Position numbers and translations under genes: made by a program. A DNA stretch of 64,000 nucleotides from Chelydra serpentina (Eukaryota > Chordata > Testudines > Chelydridae), in contig JBAIAC010000007.1 of assembly GCA_037349315.1 (NCBI GenBank), forward strand, positions 6,696,001-6,760,000, in the 5' to 3' direction. Shown here in pieces: positions 33,486-46,115 of this stretch (position 1 is the first letter of the stretch; each line of letters starts with the position of its first letter). Below the pieces are notes generated by a model, which worked only from the letters and a program-made list of their open reading frames with translations, was not told the DNA's origin and ran no database searches.

Positions 33486-34978
33486 CCTGACAATTTGCAA
33501 GTATGGCTTTCTGCTAACAATATGGTGAAAATCCTGTGCTCTCCTGAACTTTCCCCAGGGAAAACAATTTGCCAGTTTTGCAGCAAGTCCCATTTTTAGG
33601 GTGAGATAAACTCCTCTATCATCTGCTGAAAGGTGGGTGTTTTGGGTCCCTCCCACCCCAGAAACCTGCAAAATAAAGACATAAATAAAACGAATGAAAA
33701 AAAAAATCAGGTTAAAAAACTTTTTTGTCCTAGTGGTGAGGTTTCCTTCAGACATCCTGTGATGGATGTGGAGCAGCTCTGTAATGATTTATAAATACTG
33801 TTGACCTAAGTATCGGAATGTTTACTGTATGAATGCTGATTTAGTTTAATAGGGGATTTTTAAGGAAAAACAAGTAGGAAGGGGAAAATGGACCAAGATA
33901 AGCTATTTCTCCTTAAACACTTGAGGGTTGTTAAGAGACAATGCCAGGAAACAACCCTGGAATGCAGGAGATCAAAAGAACTATAAAAACAATTTTAAAA
34001 AGGTTTGCTTCTCTCTCTCTCTCTCTCTCATGGATAGGTGTGCGGGAGAAACAGGTTGTGACAGGCACCCCCTGGGGTGTCTGAGGAAGTTAGACCTGTT
34101 TAGGTTACCATCAGAGGATGGGGATGGTAAGCTGTAAGGTAACAGACATATGATCAGAGGTTTTTAAATGGTTTTAAAATCCTCCCTCTCTAAATGCTTT
34201 GTTCCCACTGCAAGACAAACAATACTTTGGGCTGAAGAATGCTCTCTGATCATTGTACACCAGTGGTCATAGACTTCCAAAGAGAAGAACTGCAGATGCC
34301 CAAACTCAGTCAGCCCTGCTAGGCAAGTACAGCTGATACACTGCATACTGTAGCCCAGGGCCTGGTTTGAGAGTGGGAGAACTGCAGAATTCCACTGTGG
34401 GTCGGGTAATGGCAGGATGCCTAGGACCTGAGGAGATGCATCAGAGACCCGGAAGGGGACAGTGTGCAGCTAGCCCTGTAACCCGGACAAGCCCTGCTTC
34501 CCAGAGTTCACAGAGGCTCCAAATGATGAAGAACCCGTAATCCTGCCATGCAAGTGGAAATCCCAGCGAGGGGCACGAATGTCTTTCTTCTTAGGTGAAT
34601 TGAGTACTGGTGAGAGGTGCCCGGTTGACAGCCCCAGATGGTGACCCGCTCCACAGTGCACAGAAGTGCACAACAATAATACATGCTTTTAGCTTCTGCT
34701 CTGCAAAGGGGCCTCTACACAATGTGGGGGGACTGTCTGCAGTGGTGCTCAAATACCACAATGCTCCGGACACCATCAAGTGTGATGGTGCAGCCTTTTT
34801 AATGTGGACCCCTTTTCCCTTGGAACTAGACGGTCTACCGATTAATTTCGCATATGCCACTGACCAGTGGGACAGCTGGACTCAAAGCAGTGGCCAGAAG
34901 GTGGAAGGCTCTGTATCCCATTACTGATCCTGTGAGCCATTAAGCCTCTAACAGGACAAGGTTCTTGAAGATTTACAG
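33486..34978. other. Intron sequence with a CT microsatellite
   Basis: A (CT)n tract lies at about 34009-34030. No gene recognised. Confidence 0.45.
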
Positions 34979-35445
34979 ATGTGTAATTTAGTAAAGGACA
35001 AACCAGTGTACTTGTATCCTTGGGCTACACGGCTGAATTGCAAGACAAGCAGGAAAACAGTGCAGATAAGTGCTGAGGATTTCAGAAAAGCATTTGCTAC
35101 TGTACAACACAGGAGATTGATTTATAAAGTCATAAAGCCGGGTATGCTGGGCAGGAGGCAACTGAAATGCATTAGAAATTGGCTTAGGGAAAGGAAACAG
35201 AGGCTGTCAATAAAATCAAACAGTACAGCAGAGAGACTAGTAACCAGGATGGTACCATCATAGTTAATGAGAGCCCTGATTGTGTACCTTGTACTGTGTA
35301 TACATGACCTTGAGGAGAATGCCATTATCTAATGACACCACATTGTCGGAGGCAGCAGAGGACCGGCACAAATTAATCACCAACGATAGATTAGGCTTGT
35401 GGTCTGATAAGCAGCTCATGGAGTTCAATGAAGAGAAGTTTTAAT
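34979..35445 (+). pseudogene. Ancient CR1/L3-type reverse transcriptase remnant
   Basis: One frame reads DFRKAFATVQHRRLIYKV, then RNWLRERKQRLSIK and later ERLVTRMVPS. This is the DFxKAFDTVxHxxL ... NWLxxRxQRVxxN ... VTSGVPQGS order of CR1/L2-clade reverse transcriptases. Spelling is degraded and a stop follows at about 35261. The family match is inferred from spacing and key residues. Confidence 0.65.
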
Positions 35446-37663
35446 GAGATTACGTGACAAAACCACCCCTTAAAAAGGAAGTGCGAAACAGTATACAGAC
35501 TAGGAAGGAGAGACAGGGAGGGTGAGCACAGATGCACCGCTAAAACCGTCTGCGTTATTAAGAACTGGTAAACAATGTCTGCACAGAGAGGAATGAAGAA
35601 ATGCTTCTGCTGCTGTACAGGTTAAGCCTATAGTCTGGAATGCTACCGTGTGCAGCGTTCCGGGCCTTCATGTTGCAAACAGGAAATTGCTACGATTGTC
35701 ACTCACTATGTTTTTGTCAACCAACATCACACTCTTGAGGCAAATGAAGAATGATCAGCCAGGCCCATCTTGCAAAATTAAGAGAAAACGAGCCCCAGGG
35801 AGATCTCACAGATATATGATCCCAGAAGGGAAGAAATGGATTGACTGTGGTCTTGGCAACGGTAACATATTTGAACAATTGGAGATGAAAGGCGGCAGGG
35901 GATAATATACATACAAGACCCAAGCATATGAGAAAGGGCCTTGAGCTATGGAAGCGGCTGACACATGGCCGGGGCCAGCTCCCACTGGAGTCAATGGAAA
36001 GGCTCCCTTTGCATTCAGAGGGAGTTGGATTGGGCCCATAGCTGGCTGCAGCAATGAGCAGTGCACCGCAATGCAAACCTGGGCCAAAATAGGTTTCTCT
36101 ACCCCCTCAACGGCTGTGGTTACAGTGACAAGATACAGGCTAATATGTAATACTTATGTCAACAAAGGCTTGATAACAATAAATAGCTAATGTTGGACAA
36201 CAGTGTCCCCCAGCCATTACTGGACTGAAGTTCCTATAACACATAGTACAAAGTCCTGGCAGCGTATCATTTCCCCCCATAAGAGACAGGAAAAGGCAGA
36301 GGATTGCATGGATTCATTTTCCTGTCTGCCATGAAGGGATGCCCTGGGTGCAGAATGCCTGCGTTAATATGCACATATCGTATTAAGTTCAATGCAGATG
36401 TAATGGACAAAATGCAGCAACTCCATCAAGCTGATCTGGTACCTCAGGTACACAGGCAGGCCCATGGCCTTGTGTAACAAACAGCCGGGCCCGCTGCACA
36501 GCAGCCTGGTAATGATTTGTGTGGGGGAGAAAGGGTGTTACATGCCCTCTCTCATTGACAAATATCCTTCTTCAGGAGAGGTTAAGAAGCACAAACCGAT
36601 CATTTCCCGAAGAGGCAGCATCTAGCATTTCATTTCAGTGTTATATAAAGTAAATGTTAGGCATGTTTTCTCAGGCATCCTATTCATTATGAAAGGGGAA
36701 TACAGTCAGGTTACTTGAGACCATATCAAGTAATTGGTTGGGGATCACGGTATTTGTATTGACTTGCAGGCACAATCTGTAGCATTTATGAAATTTTCCC
36801 CAACCATTCCTCAGATCAATCTAACTAAGCAAGAGGTTTTGCAACTAAACAGTGGTTCAGAGCAGACTGTAAAACAGTCCTCCTGCCTCGAACAGAAGCA
36901 TGACCTGGATTTTTCCATTGTTTTTTGACCGACATTTTCTACACCGTAGAATTGCAGACAATGTCTAGGAAACATCTTCTACCTGGCATGTTCTTATGTG
37001 ACACTCATTTCAAAGGATGCAAAGCTGGCATTGAAACCTGTTCCTGCTCACTGGCAGCAGGCAAGGATGGAAACAAAAATGGGGCATAATACACATGAAA
37101 ACAATGATGGATGATAATAGCACTGTATGCCGAGCTGTTAACTGCTCTGGGTTGAAATATATTGCCATGGCATGGTTTCTGAAGCAGGGAAGGGTGGGGA
37201 TGCTGATTGGATGGCTGGTACTCTATTTTGGCCAACAGGAGAGACCAAGGAGGGATTTTGAGAGATGAGAGGATGCAACATTTCTTGAGTTTGGGGAGCC
37301 AAACCTCAGTCCCTGCCTAGCTCTTGATCTCCAAGGAGCTCATTATGGAAGAGCAGCTGAGGCTGGAGGATATTAATAAGAGATTCATGTGAACCCATGC
37401 AGACCATTTGCCAGGGAGAAGTGTTCAGCATTCCAGAGATGCTGGAGCAATCCACCCCGTACCAAGAGGGAAAAGAAGGGAGGGAAGGCTTGAAAAGGAC
37501 AATTGCTGACCACACTTTCCCACCTGATGAAATGCCAGCTGGTCCACAACAGGAGAGAGGTGAAGCCTGGGGGTTTAAGAGAGGGCTCTGCTCAAGGAGA
37601 CAGATCTTCAGGAGACAGCTGAAATATATAAGCACACCATGCTTTTCTTGGCCAGTTCCAACC
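35446..37663. other. Intron sequence; one old repeat fragment
   Basis: No gene recognised. A small piece with cactggagtcaatggaaagg (about 35975-36020) belongs to the old foldback family. Confidence 0.4.
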
Positions 37664-37671
37664 CTATAGCT

Positions 37672-38372
37672 CAGGGGAGGGCAAACTATGGCTCGCGGGT
37701 CAGATCTGGCCCATCAGGGCTTTCAGTCCGGCCCATGGGATTGCCAGCCTCATGGCGCAGCAGGCTAAGGCAGGCTCCCTGCCTGCCCTGGCTCCACGCC
37801 GCTCCCAGAAGCGGCTGGCACCACATCCCTGTGGCCCCTGTAGGAGGGGGGGCGCAGAGTGCTCCGTGTACTGCCCTCGCCTGCAGGCACCACCCCCCGC
37901 AGTTCCCATTGGCCGGGAACAGGGAACCGCGGCCAATGGGAGCTTCAGGGGTGGTACCCACAGGCGAGGACAGCGCACGGTGGAGCTGCTGCCCCTTTCC
38001 CCCCTTCCCCTCCCCCCTGGGAGCCGCTGGCCACATCTGGGAGTGGCGTGAGGCCAGGGCAAGCAGGGAGCCTACCTCAGCCCTGCTGTGTGTCGCTGCT
38101 ATCCCAGAGCCGCTCGAGGTAAGCGGCACCGGGCTGGAGCCTGCACCCTGAACCCCTCCTGCACCCTGCACCCCAACCCCCTGCCCTGAGCCCCCTAGCC
38201 CCCTGCCTTGAGCCCCCTGCCACACCCTTCCAGCACCCAACCCCCTACCCTGAGCACCCTCCTGCACCCCACACCCCCTTCTGTACCCCAACCCCAGCCC
38301 TACATTCATGGCCCTGCATACAATTTCCCCACCCAGATGTGGCCCTTGGGCCAAAAAGTTTGCCCACCCCTG
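37672..38372. mobile_element. GC-rich hAT-type MITE, 701 bp
   Basis: Termini CAGGGGAGGGCAAACTATGG and AAGTTTGCCCACCCCTG are inverted. Flanking 8-mers are ctatagct (37664-37671) and ctatcgct (38373-38380), 7 of 8 identical. The interior is GC-rich with tandem ccctg/agccccc words. Frames up to 222 codons inside it are compositional. Confidence 0.88.
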
Positions 38373-38744
38373 CTATCGCTGCTGCTTCTTTCTCTTCCTT
38401 GCCACCTTCTGCACAGATCAGCAAGGGACCCCGAAGGTGTAAGGAGGTTCATTGTCTGGTCTACAATTAGCCTTGCTTCCTAGAACTTGAAGGTAACATT
38501 GGTGAATCTCTGCTGAGCTAGTGAAACCGGTCAGAGTGGCTAGTGGTAAAGTTCCAGGATGACTGTATGCACCATAAATCACCATGGTGAAGTCAGCAAA
38601 TATCCTCAACATGAGCAGAGGGGACTGAAGTAAAGGTGAAGACAGCAGCCGTGCCAGTCCTGACCCTCTGCTGGCATAAAGTCAGGGAGTTCCCGTGAAT
38701 TCACATCTCACTTGAGCAATCTACATGTTTGTTTCTAATTGCAG

Positions 38745-38872
38745 GTTGAATTTCAGAGTGAAAGCTCTTTGAGGCAGGGTCTTGCTTATTATGTGTCTGT
38801 AAAGGGCCTAGCTGGGGTCTGACTGGGGCCTCTGGCTGCTACCACAATTTAAATAAAATTAATAATCAGCAT
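38745..38872 (+). mobile_element. MIR-like SINE 3-prime tail
   Basis: It contains gtgaaagctctttgaggcag, gtaaagggcctagctggggt and an ending aataaaattaataat, the tail also seen at 21600 and 33350. Confidence 0.65.
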
Positions 38873-39017
38873 GGGGAAGATTTTTCACATGAAAGCAGAG
38901 GAAGACTTGTGCATCTTGAAAGACATCCCAGGCAACACGTTTCAAAGTCATGTTCTATTCCCTGGACTTCTCTTGTAATATAGATTGTTCAAAACTGGAT
39001 TCCTGAGTCTCTTCTGT

Positions 39018-39480
39018 ACATAAGAATAGCCATACTGGGTCAGACAAAAGATCCAGCTAGCCCAGTATCCTGTCTTCTGACAGTGGCCAATGCCAGGTGC
39101 CCCCAGAGGAATGAACAGAACAGGTAATGATCAAGTGATCCATCCCGTCGCCCATTCCCAGCTTCTGGCAAACAGAGGCTAGGGACACCATCCCCACCCA
39201 TCTTGGCTAATAGCCATTGATAGACCTATCCTCCGTGAACTTATCTAGCTCTTTTCTTTATAGTCTTGGCCTTCACAACATCCTCAGGCAAAGAGTTCCA
39301 CAGGTTGACCGCCCGTTGTGTGAAGAAACACTTCCTTTTGTTTATTTTAAACCTGCTGCCTAATAATTTCATTTGGAGACCCGTACTTCTTTGTGTTCTG
39401 AGAAGGAGTAAATAACACTTCCTTCTTTACTTTCTCCACACCAGTCATGATTTTATAGACCTCTATCATATCATATCATG
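39018..39480 (-). mobile_element. CR1 LINE 3-prime fragment
   Basis: A reverse-oriented CR1 3-prime region with cataagaatagccatactgg, cagtatcctgtcttctgaca, gttccacaggttgaccgccc and agtcatgattttatagacct. It is about 460 bp with the LINE 3-prime end at the left. Confidence 0.85.
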
Positions 39481-39657
39481 AAGTGCTCACCCCAATGTAT
39501 ATGCTAGCTAACTACAGTCTCAGCCAATCAGTCTAGAAGATGATGCCCCCTTGTGTGTGGCATACTGGATGGTGAAGAAGCAAATCTCCCTGCATGAGGC
39601 TGTCCTGAGCATTAGGTACAGATCTTGCCCTTCTGTTGCATGGGGAGGTTGCGGAGG

Positions 39658-40810
39658 TGTGACACACCGTACCTCAAAATAACACCCTGTACTCCCATAT
39701 TTACCACTTGTATATGGTTATTATATTTTGTAAAAAGCATGCATTGTAAGAGATCATTGAAATTTGCTGAAAGTCATTGTCCTGTTTAAATGTGTGTATC
39801 ATCAATCTATATGAAGTTATGACACTTTTCTACACATTTGTTACTGAAACATGTTGAGAGTCTGGGAAATGCCCACAGACTAACCCTTAAAAGTAACAAA
39901 GGAACTATAAACAAAAGATCTGCAAGTCATCCCTGGAGAGGGCTCAAGCCTCACATAGACAAAAGGGGTGAGCGAGGAATTTGTAGTTCTCCTGAGAGAC
40001 ACTACAAATCTCACCATACACCACAGACTGAGCATCTGCACTGCAGTGGGGGTGGAGCGGGGTATTCCAGAAAGCGAGGAGAAGAGTATACCTAGGGGAC
40101 AGTGACACCTGCATCATTTCACCTGCCTCTCCTCCCCCTTCTCTACACAAGGAAGCGAGATCGTCTGGAAGTCAAAGACATCCTCACTGAGACTACGGGA
40201 CAGGCTGAGCCTAACTAGAAGGCATTCTAGTTAGCAAGAACTGCCGTGAAGTTTTGGGTGTGAGAAATCCTTTTGCTTTTAGAATTACTAGCATGGTAAA
40301 GTATAGGAATGAGCTTGCGATTTTATATTTTATTTCCTTTTGTAACCAACTCTGATCTTCTATGCCAATACTACTTCATCACTTAAAATCGATCTTTCTA
40401 TAGTTAAGAAATCTGGTTTATATTTAATCTAAACCAGTGTGTTTGTGGCTGAAGCATTTGGGGAATCTACTCAGGTTACAAAGACTGGTGCATGGTCAAT
40501 TTCTTTGTTAAATGGATGGACCTTATGACTTGTACCACTCAGCAAGTAACTGAATGGTACAAGACAGCACATTACTGGACTTGTACAAGGCTGGGACTAG
40601 GGATATGCAGGTTTCACCCTATATGCAATTCAAGAGTGGCTGAGCACAGCACTCAGATATACGTCTGGGGGTGGCTTGCATGCTAGAGGCTGGGGTGAGT
40701 GGCAGGGTGTCAGCTCACCCAGCAAAGCAGAGCATAGTGAACCCCAGACTGGAGAATTAAAGGGGCCACAACGATCCAACAGTTTAGATTGTACCCTGGG
40801 GGATGTCACA
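39658..40810 (+). mobile_element. Solo LTR, 1,153 bp
   Basis: It starts TGTGACACACC and ends GGGGATGTCACA, with short inverted ends TGTGAC/GTCACA, flanked by the 5-bp duplication GGAGG (39653-39657, 40811-40815). There is no internal coding region, primer-binding site or second LTR, so it is a solo LTR left by recombination. Whether the parent was an endogenous retrovirus or a Gypsy-type element cannot be told from the LTR. Orientation is tentative. Confidence 0.75.
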
Positions 40811-40833
40811 GGAGGGGAGTATATGCTCCCCAC

Positions 40834-41039
40834 CACTGTTCCCTCTAAGCTGTGCACGTGTGTGTGCGCACACAGATCCTAAACCCTGCGCACACAGTGG
40901 AACACCGCGCGCACAAAAATTTGCACAGAAGCACAACACTTTGCATGGAAGAATTTTTTTGCGCACACAGCCTGTCAAAAATTTGCACAGAAGAAATTTG
41001 TTTGCGCACATGGACTGTCAAAAACTAGAGGGAACATTG
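40834..41039. mobile_element. 206-bp hAT-type MITE with GCGCACAC-rich interior
   Basis: Ends CACTGTTCCCTCTAAG and CTAGAGGGAACATTG are inverted, with a perfect 8-bp duplication CTCCCCAC (40826-40833, 41040-41047). The interior has repeated gcgcacacag and atttgcacagaag words. Confidence 0.88.
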
Positions 41040-41047
41040 CTCCCCAC

Positions 41048-41672
41048 CTCCTATTCCCTACAGTGAGTGCCCCCATGGCACAGTGACATGGCCATCTGTC
41101 TTGAACTTCATTTGAAATTCACTCACTGGTAACGTTTGCTTGTTGTTGTTATGTTGACTCAACCAGCAAACAGGCTGCTGAATTCATCATGGTTAAACAC
41201 ATGCACCAAAGCAGCTTCAGTGTTTAGTAAGCTCAAATCATCAGTTCTTTCTTCATTTAATTTCATTCTAAAATAATCTCTCCTTGGTTGCAACCACGAA
41301 GAACAAAAGCCAGCTTTGCTCCCAGGCTTCGGAGGAGCACGCTGTGCAGTGCTAACGCAGGCTGGCACAGCATGACGGGACTGCTCATTTGAGAGGAGTA
41401 TTTTTCTGCTAATCATTTTACTAGTGCTCATTGCCTTCTTAAATGAAAGAAGTAGGGAACACTACTTCACTAGCTGTACTTTCTCTGTGTTAGGGTGCTG
41501 GAGGGGTTTTGCACAAAGCAAAAATATGCTTTAGGATCTAGCTTGAAAGGAGAAAGTTTATTTTATTGTGATGCTTACCCCACCCAGTGATCAGAATGAT
41601 TAAAGTCGATTAAATCTCTGTATCAAAGATCCAGGAGAAAGGGACATTTGCTAGCTAGAGATTTCCTGTCTA
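41048..41672. other. Intron sequence with no recognised gene or repeat
   Basis: Nothing recognised. Confidence 0.45.
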
Positions 41673-41673
41673 A

Positions 41674-42163
41674 GGGTCTGTCTTCACTGCAGAGTAAACT
41701 TCAGTTATCTACACTCGAGTTATTTCTCTTGAGTTAGCCAAGCTCAAGTGAGAATAGCCACACTGAAAAACACCCCAGCTGCGGTGTCCATACTGATGCT
41801 GAATTCACTTGTGTGAAGCACATCCCATGGTTCTTTGCATAGAACTGCCCTATGAATTCTCTCCCAATAAATTGTGGGAAAACTTGTGTGTCTTTTCTGG
41901 GCCTACAGGGGGGATTGTGGGAAGACACTGAAGGACTAGCAGCGCTCAGATGGAACTGGCCTGCATCCACACTGCAAAACAGTTGTGTTAGCAGCTGATG
42001 AGCTGCGGTAATGCCGTTGGGGCCTATCCCCCTCTGATGGGCCGGCCAACTCGAATGAAAGCACCAGTGCACTTGAGTTAAGGGGTTTCATGTGTGGAAA
42101 GGACTTAAATTAAGGGCAATACTCAAGTTATAACTCAAATTAAATTTGCAATGAAGACAAGCC
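41674..42163. mobile_element. Harbinger-like MITE (GGGTCTGTCTTCACTGC ends)
   Basis: Left end gggtctgtcttcactgc and right end gcaatgaagacaagccc are inverted. The possible 3-bp target duplication is TAA at the left and TCA at the right. The interior has ctcgagttat and cttgagttaag inverted words. No transposase frame. Confidence 0.65.
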
Positions 42164-42761
42164 CTCAGATAAACCCCCCTGGAAAACAAAATACTTTTCA
42201 GCTAAAGACTACACCGCTTGGTGATTCCCACTCCCCTCCATGGTGTTCACTGGTTTCTTGTGTGCTTGAGTTTCACATACGCTATCTAGAAGATGGGCAT
42301 GTGGCTCTGACTTTAGCTATGTACGATTCTATGCCCACAGCTTACAGTACATCCCTCTCATTGACCTGGTTGAAAAGCTGTCACCACTTCCTGTAAGACT
42401 GCAAGATACTGTCTTGAAAATAACAAAATGAAGAGAACCCAAACCACAGCATATATGGACATGCTAAAAAACACCCTTTCCAAAAGTGTGAAAGGATCAA
42501 TAAGTATAAGCCTTTTGGAAACTTGCATGTTCCTTTCCCATGTAACTGAAGCATGTTATCTGAAAGAACCATTAATTTTGTAATCTAGAATGAAGAAGTT
42601 TGTGTTTTAGAAGACTGTGGCGTTTCGCCATGCACTGTTTCTGCACAGATGAATAGGAGTTCCAGTCTAAATTCTGCTAAACCAAACTTTCCCAGATTGC
42701 AAAGCTATAGTTTAATTAATAATCATTACTTAAGTCAGAAGCCTCAGATTTCATGACTAGG

Positions 42762-42865
42762 TAGGGTGACCAGAAGTCCCGATTTTTGGAGCTTTTTCTT
42801 ACATAGGCACCTATTACCCCCCACCTTCTGTCCCGATTTTTCACACTTGCTGTCTGGTCACCCTA
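42762..42865 (+). mobile_element. hAT-type MITE, TAGGGTGACC family, copy 2
   Basis: 104 bp with ends TAGGGTGACCAGA and TCTGGTCACCCTA and a perfect 8-bp duplication TGACTAGG (42754-42761, 42866-42873). Confidence 0.9.
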
Positions 42866-42873
42866 TGACTAGG

Positions 42874-43789
42874 GCTGATTAAACAGCTTTGACACCAAAT
42901 GTTCACCACCACTGCCACATCAAGCATCTAATTAAGCTGCAGTGGGGAAAAAAAAGCTCGTTGCAAATCTACACTGACACGTATTTGCAGTTGGTTGTCA
43001 CACTTGTGCAAAGTCATGCTGGCCCCTTGCACGTGTGTCTTTTTGCTTGTTTGTTTTTAGTGCTTTATTTTAATAGCCTCCGAGTTGTAGTTGAGGACAA
43101 CCATCACATTCACTACTAGTCAGTCTTAATACAGTCTCTCCTTCCCACCACAGAAGTTACTGTCCAACAGATCTACCCCAAATCTGTGATCCATGTCTAA
43201 GGACCCAAAGCCCTAAAGGGCCTGACCGTAGTTAGACAGACATAAGAGTAAAACAGTACCATGTGTGTCTGGAAGTAAAGAAACTCATGGAAAGGATCAA
43301 AACTCAAAGGGTAAAAACCAAACAAGGTAAACACAATGTTCAAAACACAAGAGTCAGGGTTTTTTTTGGGTGGGTGGAAGAAATCACACCCTAATGGATT
43401 TGGGGGGTTATTGTGTGGGGATTGGGGTTCTCTTCATGGACAGTTCAGAATTTTCATGATCAAAGCATGTGTCCAAGGGTGTGTGTGTGTGGGGGGGAAC
43501 AAACAAAAAACTTAGTTTAATTAAGACTGCTTAAATGCCAATCCTTCCAACACAATCCCCAAAGATAAAGGAAGTCTCCAATTAAACCAAGATCCACCTC
43601 CATGCCAAATGAGAACCATGCTACCCAAGTTCACTCACAGGCTCCATAATTACACAATGGACTCACTGTCACTCTCAACATGGAACAGTGCACAGGACCA
43701 CTTTGAAAAATCTTATGTTTAAGTGGTTTTGAATCAGGGCCTTGGCTAAATTGATCTAATTAATGGAACCAGCTTAAACTCAGAATTTC
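42874..43789. other. Intron sequence with a short TG microsatellite
   Basis: (TG)n followed by G at about 43479-43497. No gene recognised. Confidence 0.45.
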
Positions 43790-44090
43790 TCTCCTGTGGG
43801 AAATTCCAGCATTTCAAAATTTGTTTTCATTCAGATTTGAAATAATCATAATAATAAACCCACCCCTAGAAATTTCCCTTGAAGCAAAATATGTAAAAAA
43901 AATTGTCAGTCAAAATATTCCATTCCAATAAGATCAAAATTGATCAGCCTTATCAAAAGGCTTTTTCCCCACCTAAATGAAATTGTCAAAATCAACACGT
44001 TCCCACAGGAAGTTTTGATTTTGACAGAATGGCATTTTCTGACATAAAAACTCCAAAACAATCCATTGTTTTTAGCCAGCTCAGCTAATT
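43790..44090 (-). mobile_element. MITE of the agagctggttga family, diverged
   Basis: It carries aaaatttgttttcattcaga, gtcaaaatcaacacgttccc and an ending ttttagccagctcagc, the reverse of the 10627 left end. Confidence 0.5.
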
Positions 44091-44668
44091 AACAAATGAC
44101 TGGAACTACTCAAGGACAGAACCAAAAAAACTCAAACAAACAACTCCCCCACCCCCGAGTTCAGAGAAGCTATGGAACTTTTCCATTACTTTGCCAGCAT
44201 GGCTGAACCCAAACACAAAGGTCAGAAATTGAGCCCAGAACAAGAAGAGGTTGATAGAATGTAATTCTGAGCTCCTTCCCTTTCTCCTAGCATTTAAAAT
44301 AGGCGACCCTGAAGTCCACCCAAATCCCTTTGTCAATGAGGCAAGGCCACCGTTCATTGTATTAAAGTGGAGAAAAATTGAGGAAATAAGGTCACAAGAG
44401 ACAGCTGAATTCAGAACTTGGTCAGTGAAGAGGCCTGCACTCCAGTCCAGCATCACCCATGTGGGCTTTTAGCCCATTCAGTTTGGTGTAGCCAAAGCTT
44501 TGTAACAGGCTCTCAGGCGCTGGCCAACCCACACAGCGTTCACGGCAAGACTGGGGCCTTATTCATTAATTGGTGTATCAGTTTCAAAATGCAGATACCA
44601 ATGAGCATAAGTACCACCTAGCTAGACAACTGGAGAGTTGGTTACTGTGTAACTTGCAGAACTACAGT

Positions 44669-45411
44669 CAGGGCCGGCCCTAGCTTTTTGGCCGCCCCAA
44701 GCAAAAAAAAAACAAAAAAAACCCCACAAGCACCGCCCCCCCCCGCAACGCCGGCCAAAACACCCCCTCCAACAACGCCGCCCCGCCAAAATGCTGGCGG
44801 CGGGGCAGCGGGGAGGGCTGCATGCCCGCCGCCCCGCTCCCCCTGCCAGTGGGGAGTGGAGCACGCCGGCTGGCCCGCTGCCCTGGCCGGGGTGCCGGCG
44901 TGGAGCGGAGCACGCCTGCTGCCCCGCTCCCGCGGCGGGGAGCGGAGCACGCCGGTGGCCACGCTGCCCCGGCCGGGGCGCCGGCGGGGAGCGGAGCACG
45001 CCTGCTGCCCCGCTCCCACGGCGGGGAGCGGAGCACGCCGGTGGCCACGCTGCCCCGGCCGGGGCGCTGGCGGGGAGCGGAGCACGCCGGTGGCCCCGCT
45101 CTCCCGGCCGGAACGCTGCGGGGCAGGGCGGCCAGCCCGGCCCCGCTCTCCCGGCCGGAGCACCGGTGGGGCTGGGCGGCCAGCCCGGCCCCGCTCTCCC
45201 AGACGGAACGCTGCGGGGCAGGGCGGCCAGCCCGGCACCGCTCTCCCGGCCGGAACGCTGCGGGGCGGGGCGGCCAGCCCGCCCCGCCAGAATATGTTAA
45301 TTGGAAAAAAAACAAAAAAAAAAAACAAAAACAAACCCGAGCGCCGCCCCTCCCCCCGAAGGTGCCGCCCCAAGCACGTGCTTGGTAGGCTGGTGCCTGG
45401 AGCCGGCCCTG
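44669..45411. mobile_element. GC-rich hAT-type MITE, 743 bp, with internal minisatellites
   Basis: Ends CAGGGCCGGCCCTAG and GGAGCCGGCCCTG with a perfect 8-bp duplication ACTACAGT (44661-44668, 45412-45419). Two tandem arrays of about 50-bp units fill it, one with ggggagcggagcacgcc and one with cggccggaacgctgcgg starts. Both inner edges carry A-rich runs. The very long frames on both strands (up to 303 codons) are a product of GC content. Confidence 0.9.
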
Positions 45412-45861
45412 ACTACAGTTGTGACAGCTGCCATCTTGGCCAACACACTGGGGGACTGAACTGGGGACCTCCAGAGCTAAAGCATAAACCACTACAGTTT
45501 GAGCTAGGGAGAGCCAAGGCTCCCTTGCTGGGCTGGAACAGATTCTCGTCCTCTGTGGATCGGTTAGAGCTGGGGAACTTGTAACACCCATTCACCAGTG
45601 GGTGACACACACTTTTCATTTTGTGTCTATTTACGTCTAAGGAATATATAGGCTAGTGAAGGGAGTCACGTGCTATGTGCTTTGTTTCTTATTTCAGAAC
45701 CTCTTGGGGGGATTTTCCCCACAGTGGTGTGCTTTCTAAGGAAAATACAAAGAGCCGGGTCATTTGGGCGAGGACAGGATGTCTGGCCTTAGGAGACTGG
45801 GTGACCTGTCAATCACACAGAAATAGCAACACTTCTATGGGATTTACATTCACACTCTCCA

Positions 45862-46115
45862 GGTACATCTACATTGCGATACAAGACCCAGAGCACAGCT
45901 GCAGCTGGCCCGAGCCAGCTGACTTGGGTTTGCAGGGCCTGGATGCAGGGCTAAATCTTGTAGTGTAGACATTCGGGCTAGGGCTGGAGCTTGGACTCCG
46001 AGACCCACCACCCTCACCAGATTAAAGGGTCTTGGCCTGAACATCTACGCTGCAATTTTTAGCCCGGGACAATTGATTCAGTGCCACGGGTCTGTTCTTG
46101 CAGTGTAGACATCCC
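45862..46115. mobile_element. Harbinger-like MITE (GGTACATCTACATTGC ends)
   Basis: Left end ggtacatctacattgc and right end gcagtgtagacatccc are inverted. The interior holds cttgtagtgtagacattcgg and other copies of the tctacactg word. Confidence 0.65.

Noticed and set aside
37686..38354. 222-codon minus frame and several shorter ones
   Set aside because: All are contained in a hAT MITE with clear ends and target duplication, with low-complexity Gly-rich translation.
44680..45591. Open frames of 298 and 303 codons on opposite strands
   Set aside because: They lie inside a GC-rich hAT MITE with tandem units. Stops are rare because of composition, both strands and several frames are open, and the proteins are Pro/Ala/Gly/Arg repeats.
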